A DNA stretch of 64,000 nucleotides, taken from positions 179,808,200 through 179,872,199 of the forward strand of contig OW386285.2 in assembly GCA_936432065.2 (NCBI GenBank), given 5' to 3'. Source of the stretch: Rutpela maculata. Lineage: Eukaryota > Arthropoda > Insecta > Coleoptera > Cerambycidae. A program made the translations under genes and the position numbers. Of this stretch, positions 12,060-25,710 are shown piece by piece. A model generated the notes under the pieces. It was not told the origin of the DNA and did not search any database. It worked only from the letters and a program-made list of their open reading frames with translations. Position 1 is the first letter of the stretch; every line of letters begins with the position of its first letter.

Positions 12060-13520
12060 ATTTCAGTAGAGTCAGTGCAGTAGAGTTATAATTAAATTAC
12101 ATTTAGTTCAGTCTCGGTTTATTGTAGGATTAAAAGAATTTGATAATTTCTATATATGGACAGGGGCGGTTCTGAGTTTTTGAATTTAATTATTAATATT
12201 TTTTAACTTTGTTTGTTAATATCTTTTTTGGGTTCTTTAAAATTTTTAAGGACTTATTTGTTTTTGAGTACGTTATTTGTGAAATTTTAAATTTGCCTTA
12301 ACTTTAAAATTTTTTATTCCTTTACCTACCTTTTTGTTAGTTGCCTTACAAACTTTTAAAGTAGAATTTTTTTGACTTTCGAAACTGATTTGAACGCATA
12401 TGTGAGTGGCTTAGTGGTTTCGCCGTTAGCTTAGGAATTTTTAGGTTTTAATGGTTAACTATATTTGGTCGCTTGTATTTATTTAGTGAGTATGGGTCAA
12501 TAAAATCGTACAGTTTCTATTTTCCGTTACATTTTAGTAATTTTAAGTTCAACTTTTGCACTTAGTACATTTTTCTTGTTTTTCGTTTGATGCTACCGTA
12601 CCGATTTTATTTTTTAGTGATTTTGGTGTCTTATATGTTTATCGATTTTGAGTATTTTTCCAGTATGACTATTTGTCATTTTTGTTTTACGTATCCATTT
12701 TATGTCTCCCTTGCATTTTTTGGATTTCCTTATATTTTTTGTTGTTTTGCATTTCTTTGGTGTTTCTGTGATTCAGTAGTACTTTTCCGGTTTTACTTTT
12801 TGTTTATGTTTGAGTTTATGGTTTTTGCTATATTGACGCACATTGTTTACATTCATTATTTGAGTACAGTAGCTTACGTCTTATGTTAAAAATATTTTGG
12901 TAAAATATTTATTTTTCGTAATAAATTTAAAATGAAAATAGAACTAAATTTTAAATTCATTTCGTGCGTTATGTTCGGTTTAACGATTTCGTTTTTGTGC
13001 TTATGCATTTTAGTAATTTTGTTGAAGATTCACTTTTTACAATTTAAATTTTGTTAGAAATTAAATTATATCTTTTGGCTATTTCAGTAAAATTAGTAGT
13101 AGAAGTTCGGTTGGATTTAATATCTTTTGAGTTTAGTCTCAGTTTATGTGAACCTTATGGAATTTGATAATTTTTATGTGGACAGAGACGGCTTGGGGAT
13201 TTTTGAATTAAATCATTAATATTTTTGACTTTGTAGATTTTGTTTTGTTATTGTGCTGTGTTACTGTACCGATTTTGTTTAAAGATTTTGGCATAACCTT
13301 ACATTTTGAATCTATTGCATTTTTAAATTTATTTCCTTTTTTGATGTCCTTTATATTTTCTTTAGTACCTTACATTTCTTGATACCTTTTACATTGTCTA
13401 CATTGCTTTTTTGTTTTTTGGTGTATCTGTGAATAAGCAGTGCACTTTATGTTTTACCTTTTCTTAAAGTATGAGTCTATGTTTTTGTTATCTTGTAATG
13501 TATTTTAGTGTACATTAATT
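12060..13520 (+). repeat. degenerate ~1-kb duplication in LARD interior
   Basis: Passages starting near 12060 and near 13080 share in the same order: 'TATTTCAGTA', 'GAATTTGATAATTT', 'GGACAG.G.CGG', 'TTTTTGAATT', then 'ACTGTACCGATTTT' or its equivalent, and a later 'TGTTTTTTGGTGT.TCTGTGA'. This indicates an old internal duplication of non-coding T-rich sequence. Confidence 0.55.
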
Positions 13521-14430
13521 TATGTTTAGTTTCAGTGAGTAGTGTGTGACGTCATGTGACATATTTCTTTTCGTTCAGATTATTACGTTACCTTTTTGGG
13601 GTAATTTAAACTTTGTTTCAGTCCAGTTCGTACATCTTTTAGTATCTTGTTAGTTGGCAAATTGTTTGTTTCCTTTCTTCGTTCAGTTTTAGTAAGTAAA
13701 GGTTTAGTACCTACCTTACTTTGGTTTTTGCCGTACATTTATGTTGAATTAAATAAGCACATTTTGTAACTTATATACGTTTTGAATTTAAATCTGGATT
13801 TGTCCAGTGTATACATTTTTACGTATTTCGTTGTGCTTTGGTGTTTTTACCATTTTGTTGTGTTCAGTCTAGTAATTAAATTTTTACTATTTTATTACGT
13901 TTCAGTATACATATTTTGCGTTTGGCCTGGCAATAGATTTTTGCTATATTTCGGTTATATTGCGTTATCTTATGATAATATGGATGTAAGTAGCAATTTT
14001 TGTTAGTGTTTGGGTCTTGTTGGCTTGGGTACTAGTTTGGATATAATTTGGTCCTCTATTAGTGCTTGAGGCAGTTTTAGATTTTTACATTTTCTTAAAG
14101 TTCGAGATTCCATATGTCATATATTTTTATGAGCATTTTTTAGTAGAGTTTCTTTTAGTAAATTTCTTGGAGTACATTTTTGAAATTAAGTTTTGAGTCT
14201 GTTCCGTTCCCTTCTGGTTGGTATTTGCCCTTAAAATACCTGGCGCCCTTCATTTTCTTTTTGGATTTTATCCTTTTCATTTGTTTACCTTCACATGTGT
14301 TTACCTTTCTAGTTTGTATTTTTCTGCCCTTTTGTATATTTTCTATTTTGCCTTTTAAGTACATTTTACAGTTTTGGTAACCTGAAATAATTATTATGGT
14401 TTTCTTCGTTATGTTTTATGTATATACCTT

Positions 14431-15290
14431 TTCTGCTTAAACTTTTATTTGAGCAGGGCTGCGTTTAGTATTTTTGTATATAGCTTACGTTTTGTACCTT
14501 TTTGTTTAGCGTTTTTCCTGGATGGCTAAAATTAGCACAGGATGCTTTTATCTTTTTGTATAGTTTGTATTTTGTACGTTTTGTCGTACATTTATCTGTA
14601 TATAGTACCTTTCCCGCTTGCTGTGTGCAAATGTGGAGTTTATTTTGTTCTGTCTTTTGGTGTACGTTAGCTTATCGTACATTTTGTTATGTATCTTATG
14701 TTACCTTTCTGGTTTTCTGTGTGTAAGTACAGAGTGATGTTTTATATTTGTTACCTTACGTTACCTTTTCTGGCTAATCTAAGCATTAGTTCAGATTTAC
14801 TTTTTTCGTACGAATTCTTCGTGCGATACGTTACCTTTACCTTTTTGCTGGCTAAGTTTTACTTAGTGCAGGTTATCTTGTCGTGCATACGATATGTGCG
14901 ATTACCTTTGTCGTACGTTTTGTTTTCGTGCGTCATATTTACGTTTACCTTTACCTTGGCTAAGATAATAATTAGCACAAGAATATACGTTTACCTTTAC
15001 CTTTTCCTGGCTCAAAGAGTTGAGTGCAGAGGTCCATGTAAGTCTTGGCTGACCAAAAGGGTTAGTTGCAAGCTGGGTCTGGCTAGTTTTACACTAGTTT
15101 ACGTTTCGCTTCCTTGGCTAAAATATATTAGCAGAGGATATTTCCGTTCTTTCTTGTCTAGCTAAGTCTAGTATGGGATTTTTTAGTGATGTTATTGGCT
15201 AAAGGCTAATATTTTAAATGCGTTTTATCTTGACTAGTTTTGCCTAGTTTGGGATAGTTATGATTTTTTAGTTAGCTAAAAGCTAACAAG
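14431..15290 (+). repeat. array of ~12 imperfect hairpin units in the LARD
   Basis: Units spaced roughly 50-80 nt share a frame like CYTGGCTAA...TTAGYRCARG. Inner/outer stems: 14435-14441/14448-14454; 14525-14528/14533-14536; 14774-14778/14785-14789 with outer 14769-14772/14792-14795; 14852-14857/14861-14866 with outer 14848-14850/14869-14871; 14959-14963/14972-14976 with outer 14955-14958/14978-14981; 15011-15015/15020-15024 with outer 15007-15009/15027-15029; 15049-15054/15060-15065 with outer 15044-15047/15069-15072; 15083-15087/15093-15097; 15117-15121/15128-15132; 15194-15199/15205-15210; 15233-15237/15244-15248; 15271-15277/15281-15287. Stem bases differ between units but stay complementary (CTG/CAG, TTG/CAA; CTAAT/ATTAG, CTCAA/TTGAG). 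Several units follow a GTTACCTTT or GTTTACCTTTACC lead. Confidence 0.7.
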
Positions 15291-15987
15291 TTGCTTTCTG
15301 TACATAGTGTTATTTTCCTGATTGGAAAAATTTTGTTGCTTAGCAGACTGAGTAAATTTGTCTTGGTTTATCTTTGCACCGCTTTGTTTTTGTATATTTG
15401 CTTTAATGGTCTTAGTCAAGAAATTTTTAAGGCCAAATATTTTTGTTGTTACTCTACCTATGTATTAGTTTCTGGAGGTCTTCAAATGACTTGGTTCTTT
15501 TCTATAGATCTACTTCCCTTGTCATTTGGAAACTTTTGTGTCTGGTAAGCTAAATGAATTTGTTTAGTTTATTCTAATACTATTTTGTCCCGATTTAGTC
15601 CCTTTATTGGTTTTTATCAATAAACTTTAAAGTTAAAATTTTATATTTCCTCGTGGGTTCGACTTTGCCCATTTGTTCGTTTTTGTTTTGATGTGATTCA
15701 TTTTTATTCAGCTTTGTTTTTACATTTAATACAGTTAATTACATTCTTCTTCTTACTACGTTACCTTCTTCTATATTACCTTATGTTTCCCTTACCCTTC
15801 CTGTGTGAAGTATGTGTGAAATCCGAACGTCGAGTATTTCGTTGTGTTGTTCCTCTTTTTAGCTTGAGATGTATTGATGTATGTGACGCGAATGTAGTAT
15901 GTTTGAAAAGCTAAAGAGATATTCCCTATTATTTTCCTATACCTTAGTTATTCCGGTCTCCATCCTTTTGGGAAGGATCCCGCTAGT

Positions 15988-16001
15988 AAGGAGAGGGAGA
16001 G
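15988..16001 (+). other. polypurine tract of the LARD-like element
   Basis: AAGGAGAGGGAGAG, 14 purines ending exactly at the 3' LTR start. Confidence 0.85.
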
Positions 16002-17324
16002 TGTAACGGTCATTTTTATTCATAAGCATAAAAGCCCTTAAATTACATTATTTCGTATTTTCCGTACATAAATTACCTATTTTGTTACCTCTTAAAAAAT
16101 AAATTATCGCCGCTACTGTAAGGTTCTAAAAGGTAACGTAACCGTCACCTAGTTCTCAGCTTTACTGTTAAAGATTTGAAAATAATGCATTTCTTCCAAT
16201 GAGAAACCATAGTTTAAATTCGCGGGTTTAAGGAGTGAGGTATTTCGACTACTAGTGGGGGAAGAGATAAATACCGAGCCGAGCAGTAGCCATGACACCT
16301 TTCCACGGCCGCTTTAAGCGAGCCCACAGTCAATCTTTTAACCAAATTTGAGTGAAGATATTAAAAGTTCCAGAATTTAAATGGTTTAGTTAAACCATAA
16401 AAATTATAAATTAATTATTTATTTAGTCTCTTTCCTTCGTTTAAGCTGGTTAAGGAATTTGACAGCCAGATTATGTGTGCTTTTGTGAGCTGTATATTCG
16501 AAATAAGTATTGATATGTGTAATATCCACCTAAAAGTGGCTAAATAATAGTGCGTTCAATCTACGTTTTCACCTTTAAATAGGATTGCAGTTTTATTGGT
16601 AATGTCCACAATGAACTTATGTAAGTACCTATCTGAACTTTATATTTTCCTGTTTATGCACGAGTCATCAATTTGTGGAAGATTTGAGCCAGTAGTTCAT
16701 CAAGTTGATCACAGCGTAGTGCGTGTTCGTTACCTTTACGTTTTCGTGAACACTTCAAGCAAGCTTAATTTGTACTTGCTAATTTTTTATCTCGACTAAA
16801 CACCCAAATTTACTTTTGGAGTACTATATGTTTAATATTAAAATTTATCTTTACGTATTTCGTTCGAGGAATTATGTAAATTTTTGTGGGTGTATAAATA
16901 CTCCCATTTGTACCTTTTAGTTAAGTCTTCTAGCTTGTTTTTGCATTTAAACTTAAATAAATATTTAATTGCTCATTCTTGGATAATTTGCTCGGAAAAT
17001 AATTCTGATAAGTGAATGAACAATCATTTATTTATTATTAATAGTTTTTTTTCTTGCGGAATTGGCCAATCTCCCTTTATTACGTTTTACCTATTTATCT
17101 TTTGTATTTTATACCATTATGTCTGTCTCTCCGTATATCTGTGCATTTGTTTGATTATTTGTTTGTACTTCTTTATTCGTTAGCACAAATTTATTCGCCC
17201 ATACCCTGTAGTGTTATTCTCATTTGCTCTACCACTTTGTTAATAAATTAGTTTATTGTTAATTTCGTATTTTTATTTATTTAGAATTCATTTTAAATAA
17301 CCCCAAGAGAGACAGGGCGTTATA
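16002..17324 (+). repeat. 3' LTR of the LARD-like element
   Basis: 1323 bp, same length as the left LTR with two visible substitutions. It is followed by the CATG duplication. Confidence 0.92.
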
Positions 17325-17484
17325 CATGTTTTACAGTGCAGATTAAAAATGTTATTTAATTAATTTACTAATTGTATTAATTTGCTTTATTTATAACAAT
17401 CTGTATTTTTAATAAAATTAGACATATTACTATAGGTACTCTTTTGTAACCATTTTTAATCCACCATTTTTTTTATAAATTTAG

Positions 17485-17845
17485 ACCTCATAATCATATT
17501 CAACGACCTAAGAAACATAAGTATATGGATTTTCATGAATTTATTTTTAATATTAGAAGAATTATTAATTTTTCAGTATTTAAGGGTGGTTTTAACCATT
17601 AATATTTTCGTATTTCCTATATTTTGACCACATAATCATCAGCGACCTCAAAAAACATAAGTATGTGGATTTTCGTGATTTTATTCATAAAATTAGAAGA
17701 CATTAATTTTTCAGTATTTAAGGTTGACTTCATATTTTCGTCTCATAAGTTTTGACCCCACAGTCATATTCAGCGACCTCAAAAACATAAGTTCGTTAAT
17801 TTTTTCCTACAATTAGAAGAGATCAATTTTTCAGTTTTTTATTAT
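17485..17845 (+). repeat. three-unit minisatellite, ~130-bp period
   Basis: Three degenerate units begin near 17485, 17625 and 17752. Each runs 'GACC.CATAATCAT..(T)CA.CGACCT', 'AACATAAGT', 'ATTAGAAGA', 'TCAATTTTTCAG' or close variants. Confidence 0.65.
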
Positions 17846-17873
17846 TACGGGTTTCCACCCGTAATAATAAAAA
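17836..17873. other. perfect 17-bp hairpin
   Basis: TTTTTATTATTACGGGT (17836-17852), a TTCC loop, and its exact complement (17857-17873). Directly follows the minisatellite. Confidence 0.6.
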
Positions 17874-17929
17874 GCAGGTAATGCGACAATATAGATTTTG
17901 ATGTACGTATTTTATAAAGCATATTGCAA

Positions 17930-18600
17930 AAAAAATTAAGCAAATTCCTTTCATCGTTTTCGGGCCGGGAATTTTACCATTTTTACTGTTTCGCTTACTG
18001 GACTAAGTGTTACCTAGAGAAAGAACCCTGTTGATTTTGAAAGCAATCGATCAGTAAATATAAAGGTTATGAAACATTTTATGAAAAAAAAATACAGGTG
18101 AAGAGTGTTATAATCTTTCATAATATTGAAGGTTTAATTGCCATACTTGCAATTTTTATCATCTCCCGATGATTCCATCTTGATTTTTGAAACCTTGGCT
18201 AGTATACTATGCGGTATCTTTGTGTTTATAGAATTTTGTCAAAGGCGTTGCAACATTCTTCACGCGAATTTTCTTCATAAAATGTTTTATATTTACCGAC
18301 AGATTTTTTTTCAAAATCAATAGAGTTCTTCCTCTAGCCAAAACTAACATACTCTCCAAATTTCAATAAAGCCGCACTTTTTTTTCTCAAGTTATCGTGC
18401 TCACAAGAACGTGACAAACAGAGAGACAGACGGATAAGCGGACAGACTGACATACGACGGACATTTTAAAGTTATTCAGAATTCTATGACTAATACAATA
18501 ATATGAATTGTATTTTTTCTACCAGTGATATTTACGGTTTTAGAAATGTTTTGATCAAATAAATATACTATTCTGCGAAGAGTATAGATAGTAATAGTTA
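17930..18600 (-). repeat. inverted partner of the 8540-8850 repeat
   Basis: The reverse complement contains GTCTGTCTCTCTG, GTGAGCACGATAAC and TTTATTGAAATTTGG in the order seen near 8690-8790. Boundaries approximate. Confidence 0.5.
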
Positions 18601-19329
18601 CGAAGAAAATGTATATGGCATTACCACCCCACCCCATTATTAAGGGGGATGAAAAAAAATGTGATTTAGTGTGTGTACAAGAACCAGAAACCTCAAAATA
18701 TTTTTTACTTCATCCACCCCCACTACCACCCCCTATCACTACCCCCACCTCACTACCGATGTGTGGTATCGTTTTATGGGTTTTTGGGGTAGAGGATTTC
18801 AAATATTATATTATTAAAGTTCCATAAACAATTATTTCCACATAGAAAATCTGGATGTGGAAGTAGGGATTCCTTGGGCAGCGGTTTTTATGGGAGGAAT
18901 AATTTCGATATCGCTAATGATTAGTAAGACATAAGCATAAAACTGAATCGGAGCACTATTTTTCCAAGATGATGGCACGAGCGCAAGGGATCAAGTTGGG
19001 GACTTTTAGTGTATTTATAAGTAGGCTTTAATGAATATCTTCACAAAGTTTCAAACCTTCTTTCCCTCTAATTTTTCCTATTTGACTGGAGTGTATAATA
19101 AAAGAGTAAAATTAAGTAAAATATTTAAATATTTTCACTAACACATCTCAGAATTAAAAAAAATTACTAAAATTTCCTAACAAAATTGCGTACATTTTAT
19201 TGAATATAAAATATCATGGTTCTTTCCAGAAGCCCTAGGATTTTTGCGAAAAAGAGAATTTTACAATATCCCTGCGACATATCCATCTACGTCATGCACT
19301 TTCACTTAGGTACTCTGCTGCACGTACTA
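18601..19329. other. non-genic stretch with a C-rich patch
   Basis: 18625-18760 holds CCACCCC-type runs on the plus strand. I see no gene, RNA gene or transposon end in the remainder. Confidence 0.5.
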
Positions 19330-20705
19330 GGTATACATTTATAGTACAGTACGTAGAGGTAAAAAATACGCAATATGTAGCAATAATCTCATATGTAATG
19401 GGTTCATGGGTTATTATTGTAGTAAATGATATCATCTTCAGTTTCTATATGGTGCGGATACTTGCTCTGAAAATCACCCCCAATTCTAGATATTTAATAT
19501 TTGAAAATGTATTACTGATTAATTTTTGGGATTGTTGATAACGAATCTGAAGTAGAAATTAAAAAAATGAAAATGATGGCTCTAATATGGCGGACGGAAT
19601 ATTTTCCTAAAACAAACGTTTTAAACAAACAAAAAATTTTAAGCATCTAGGTGATACTGTCTATCAACAAAAACAGTATTTTTGAAAAAAATAAATAAAT
19701 TACTGGACAATTACTATAACAAAATGGCGAAATTTTGTTTAAAAAACTGTGAAAGCGCACGTTGTTTAAGCCATACCTTCTTTATAAACAAACAAAAAAT
19801 AATTTTAAAGATCGATTCATTTTGTTTAATTCTGTCCATTAGAACTTTTGATGGAAATGTCATAATCCTATATAAACATAAAATAAAAACTAATTCATTC
19901 TCAGTTTATAAGCTTTATTTATGGTATCCATCTTTTTTTCGTTAAAACTAATATTTATTGAGATATTTGCCAAGAAACAAAAACTTTACGATTTTTAGAA
20001 AATAACTTTGTAGTTTAAAATGCAGTTGTTTTCCAAAGTAATTGCTATAAACCTACGAAAAAATTTGAGAACGTAGGTCATGGTATGTATCATCGAAAAA
20101 CGGTATATGATAACATATATATATTTTTTTAATTACTGACTACTTACATTAACGAAATATCGACGTTTTTATTAAAAAACTGTGAAGTACATTGTTTCTG
20201 TCATAACTTCTTTATTTTTTATGCTACAGAAATAATCAAAAAATCATTCTAACCCTAATTAAGGTCTTTCATTTTGGTTATTACAAATTTTATCGCAAGT
20301 GTCATAGTTTCTGAATACTAAATACTACTATGTCTTTATACTTTCGGATATCCGAAACCATTAATTCTAGATATTAGAAAAAAACGAAATTCATCTTCAG
20401 TTTAGTAGCTTTCTTGCCTCCAGCATTTTCTCGCTCAATGGAATACTTTTCGAGTTATTTGACGAAAATCGTTTTGAAATACCTCTTTTTCAAGCAAAAA
20501 TTTCAATTTTCAAGTGGTTATAACTTAAAGACTATCAATCTATATGAAAAACTGTATAGAGCCTTTTCTATTAAAATGTGATACTCTTTCAGCTCCAATG
20601 TTTTTCATTTTTTTTATTTGCCACCCCCTGAAAAGGAGTGGCATCCACTCCCTATAAATTAGTAAGCCGCCGCACAATATAGAAACTCTGCTTTGATGCA
20701 TTTAC
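19330..20705 (+). repeat. dispersed repeat X, uninterrupted copy
   Basis: Colinear with 27140-27561, 33337-33513 and 35687-36610. Shared landmarks in order: TAGTACAGTAC, TAGATATTTAATATTTGAAA, GCATCTAGGTGAT (ACATCTAGGTGAT in copy 2), TACTGGACAAT, TTTTGATGGAA, TAAGCTTTATTT, ATTTATTGAGATATTTGC, TACTGACTACTTACATT, CTGTCATAACTTCTTT, CCCTATAAATTAG and GATGCATTTA. No coding capacity. Its family is not recognised. Confidence 0.7.
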
Positions 20706-20928
20706 TATTAAGCTACCAAAAATGAACGAAGTCTAATTCATATGACATTGTTCCGAAATTAAAAACCTCTAGTAACTGTACTAATAGTAAACTTATTAAA
20801 CTTATATTTAATTAATTACCTAATAAGCAGAGACCCAAAATAATGTAAATCTACTCCAGTGTGGGTCAACCTTATTAACTAGATCTGATTTTGTTGCAAA
20901 TAAACGACGCGGCATTGCCAGATATACA

Positions 20929-21162
20929 GGATCTCGTTTTGTTCATAAAATATTATATACAAGTTCAGCACAGCAGCGCCCTCATAAGTGCGTTTGGTTT
21001 AACTACTCGTGTATAAAAATGGATAAAAAGTGGAAAAAGGAGATCCGAGGTAAAATTCACGTGCACACTTCTACCATCTATATTAATTGAATAAACATGA
21101 TATACACATAGAAAAACGGATCTCCACGTGTATACTTTATATCGCGAAGGGATCTCGACTTG
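20929..21162 (-). repeat. GAGATCC motif cluster (right, inverted)
   Basis: GGATCTC at 20929, 21118 and 21150, plus one direct GAGATCC at 21040. GGATCTCGACTTG (21150-21162) is the exact complement of CAAGTCGAGATCC at 7057. GGATCTCGTTTTGT (20929-20942) is the complement of ACAAAACGAGATCC at 7220. A TA-rich stretch follows, as on the left side. Confidence 0.6.
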
Positions 21163-21194
21163 TTCACAAAATATATATACATATATATATATTG

Positions 21195-22647
21195 ATATGA
21201 TATCTTGACTCATGAGAGAGACAATAAGTTTCATTATCAAAATAAATAATCTACGCCACTGTTTGCAGTTCTGCATCAAAGAATTCAAAGATTACAAAGT
21301 AAAAACTTTAAAACTAACATGAATTATCGATAGTAAACATACTATCAGTAAACAAATTTAAATTGAAAGACAGAGATTAAATAGTAACAATAAATATTGT
21401 AAAATGCTTAAATTTTAAAATAAGTAGGTTTAAAAATTTGTAAAATCTCACTTTATCTTCAGAAGCTAGACTTCTTAAATACAAAACCAAAGGTGGAAAA
21501 ATCATATCAGGAATCCATCGTTAGAGTGTTTCTGACTAATAGACAATCATAGATTGATCCGGAGCTCATCAAACTGGAAAAACTTCCACAAAATAGGAAA
21601 TGTAAATTTCCACATCTGAAAATTTAAAACTTGAAAACAAACAAGAAAATAATTTAAAACTAAAATATTAAACAATATAGGTGACAAAAAACATAAAAGG
21701 AAGTGAAAAATCACAAACAAACTGAATAAACATTCTATAGTGTACATAAAGACTCTTTAAAAAGAAAAGGAGCACAAAAAAAACTTAAATCTAAGATTTC
21801 TCCAAAAATTAGTGCTCGGGTTTAAATCATAAACATTTAAAATCAAAGACTATTACCTTAGATTAAACCTGAGACATACATCCCCTGAATTCCATATGTT
21901 AATTGTAGTTTAAAGTTTCAGTGTTGACCATCAGTAACCATAATTTGTGTGCTGTCACTGGTTATTTAAATATTAGATTGTTAAAAACATTGTTTTCCTA
22001 TTTATTATGCAGGCAGTTGAAAGAAAACACTGCAAAGAACATTTCAAAATGATTTTCAGTTCGGTAGGTAAAAGGACACTACTTCAAGGACTGAAGAAAC
22101 ATTGACTACGAGTTCTGAAAATAAAAAGTTATAGAGTTAGCATTTATTCATACTGAAAAGTAAATTTGTTAATTAGAATTAAGAGAGCTAGTTAGTAAGA
22201 GGATTAAGAAAGGTAAATCATGCATCAAATCTAGTGTAAATTGTTTAAAATAGAAATTATGTGAAAATCATGCAACGTTTTGGAACTACTTAAATATAAA
22301 GCCTAGAGAAATAAAAGGGATACTGAAAGAATCAGAATTAAATAAGGAATCTGTTTCAAACAGTAAAACAGACAGAGAAGGTCTAAAAGAAACATTTAAA
22401 TTCATAACCAAATAAAATTGTTATTATTTGATCTATGATTTTAATTTGCCTTTTATTAATTTGAGCTAAAGAAACTGCACTGAGATAGAGTGACACCTAT
22501 TGGTAACTCATGCTAATAAATGTGTGTTTGCTGGGAAACTAGGAAGCAGTGGCGCCGAATATAAAAATTTCTGCTTTCTAGATTAATATTTAATTAAAAT
22601 TAAATTAACAAATTTCTTTCTCTTTCTTTAGTACCCAGAAAACATAT

Positions 22648-22649
<2 letters not shown>
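21195..22649. other. AT-rich non-genic stretch
   Basis: No ORF longer than about 70 codons, and no repeat or element end that I can recognise. Confidence 0.5.

Positions 22650-22737
<88 letters not shown>
22650..22737. repeat. (TA)n microsatellite, left of solo LTR
   Basis: A nearly pure TA run ending where the LTR-like sequence starts TGTTAT. Confidence 0.95.
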
Positions 22738-24974
<2,237 letters not shown>

Positions 24975-25003
24975 TATTATGATGTTAATGTTTTTATCGT
25001 ATA

Positions 25004-25710
25004 CAGGGTGTTTCGAAAAGATTGGGACAACGCTTAGCCGTAGATTATTGACATCAAAATAAGTCGATTTAACTCAAAAAGTAGTGGTCTAACTCTTTTC
25101 GTTTTCAAGATATAGGGTGGCAAAGTAAAAAAATTGTATTTGTAATTTGTCTCTATCTTAGAGACTATTATACGTATATACTTCAAAGTTGGTAACAACA
25201 TGTTTTTCAGGTCGCTAATTACAATGGTGCTATTGCCGATGCCATATTTTATAGATGGTGCTAGTTACAGGACTTTTACGTGACACTTTAAGCCATCACT
25301 TTTTTGAGGTTAGCTTTTGGACATCGTCTTCTACTATAATCGAAAACGCAATTTAGTTTCCTAAAGAAAAGGTGTACTTGTTTAAACGCGATAAAATGCA
25401 CCCTATCAGAGAAATACGCGATTTACAACTTTATCACACACAGTTCGAGGAAATTCAATTATACCTAAAAGCGGTTTTCTTATCTGGTAGGTGTACGTCA
25501 AGTATGATGTCTTGAAGTCGTCTATAGTGCTTGTTGTAGATACGTATAATATTCTTCAAAATATGGAAACATTTTTTTTAATAATACCACTCTTGAAAAC
25601 CATATCGTGAAAACGAAAAGAGTTAGACCGCTACTTTTTGGGTTAAATCAACTTGTTTTAAATGTCAAGAGTCTAAGCTAAGCGTTGTCCCAATCTTTTC
25701 AAAACACCCG
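25004..25710 (+). mobile_element. MITE-like element with ~105-bp terminal inverted repeats
   Basis: The left end CAGGGTGTTTCGAAAAG...GGGACAACGC is mirrored by GCGTTGTCCCAATC...AAAACACCC at 25680-25709. The similarity continues inward through 'AACTCTTTTCGTTTTCA' on both sides. No ORF of note inside. The superfamily is not assigned because no clear target duplication is visible. Confidence 0.65.

Larger units (their letters stand above)
10016..17328 (+). mobile_element. non-autonomous LTR retrotransposon (LARD-like), complete
   Basis: Two direct 1323-bp LTRs (10020-11342 and 16002-17324) are flanked by a 4-bp duplication CATG (10016-10019 and 17325-17328). A primer-site-like sequence follows the left LTR and a 14-base purine run abuts the right LTR, so sense is the plus strand. 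I see only two LTR differences (10801 A versus 16783 T; 11336 A versus 17318 C), so insertion was recent. The 4659-bp interior has no gag or pol: the longest frames are about 158 codons, hydrophobic, and arise from T-richness. This matches the definition of a large retrotransposon derivative moved in trans by a helper. The interior holds degenerate duplications and a hairpin array. Confidence 0.88.

Noticed and set aside
14689..15165. 158-codon frame in the LARD interior as a gene
   Set aside because: Hydrophobic T-rich translation with no domain, overlapping the hairpin array; many similar frames nearby have the same bias.
14431..15290. CRISPR-like array
   Set aside because: Units are imperfect, spacing is uneven, and the sequence is a eukaryotic retroelement interior.
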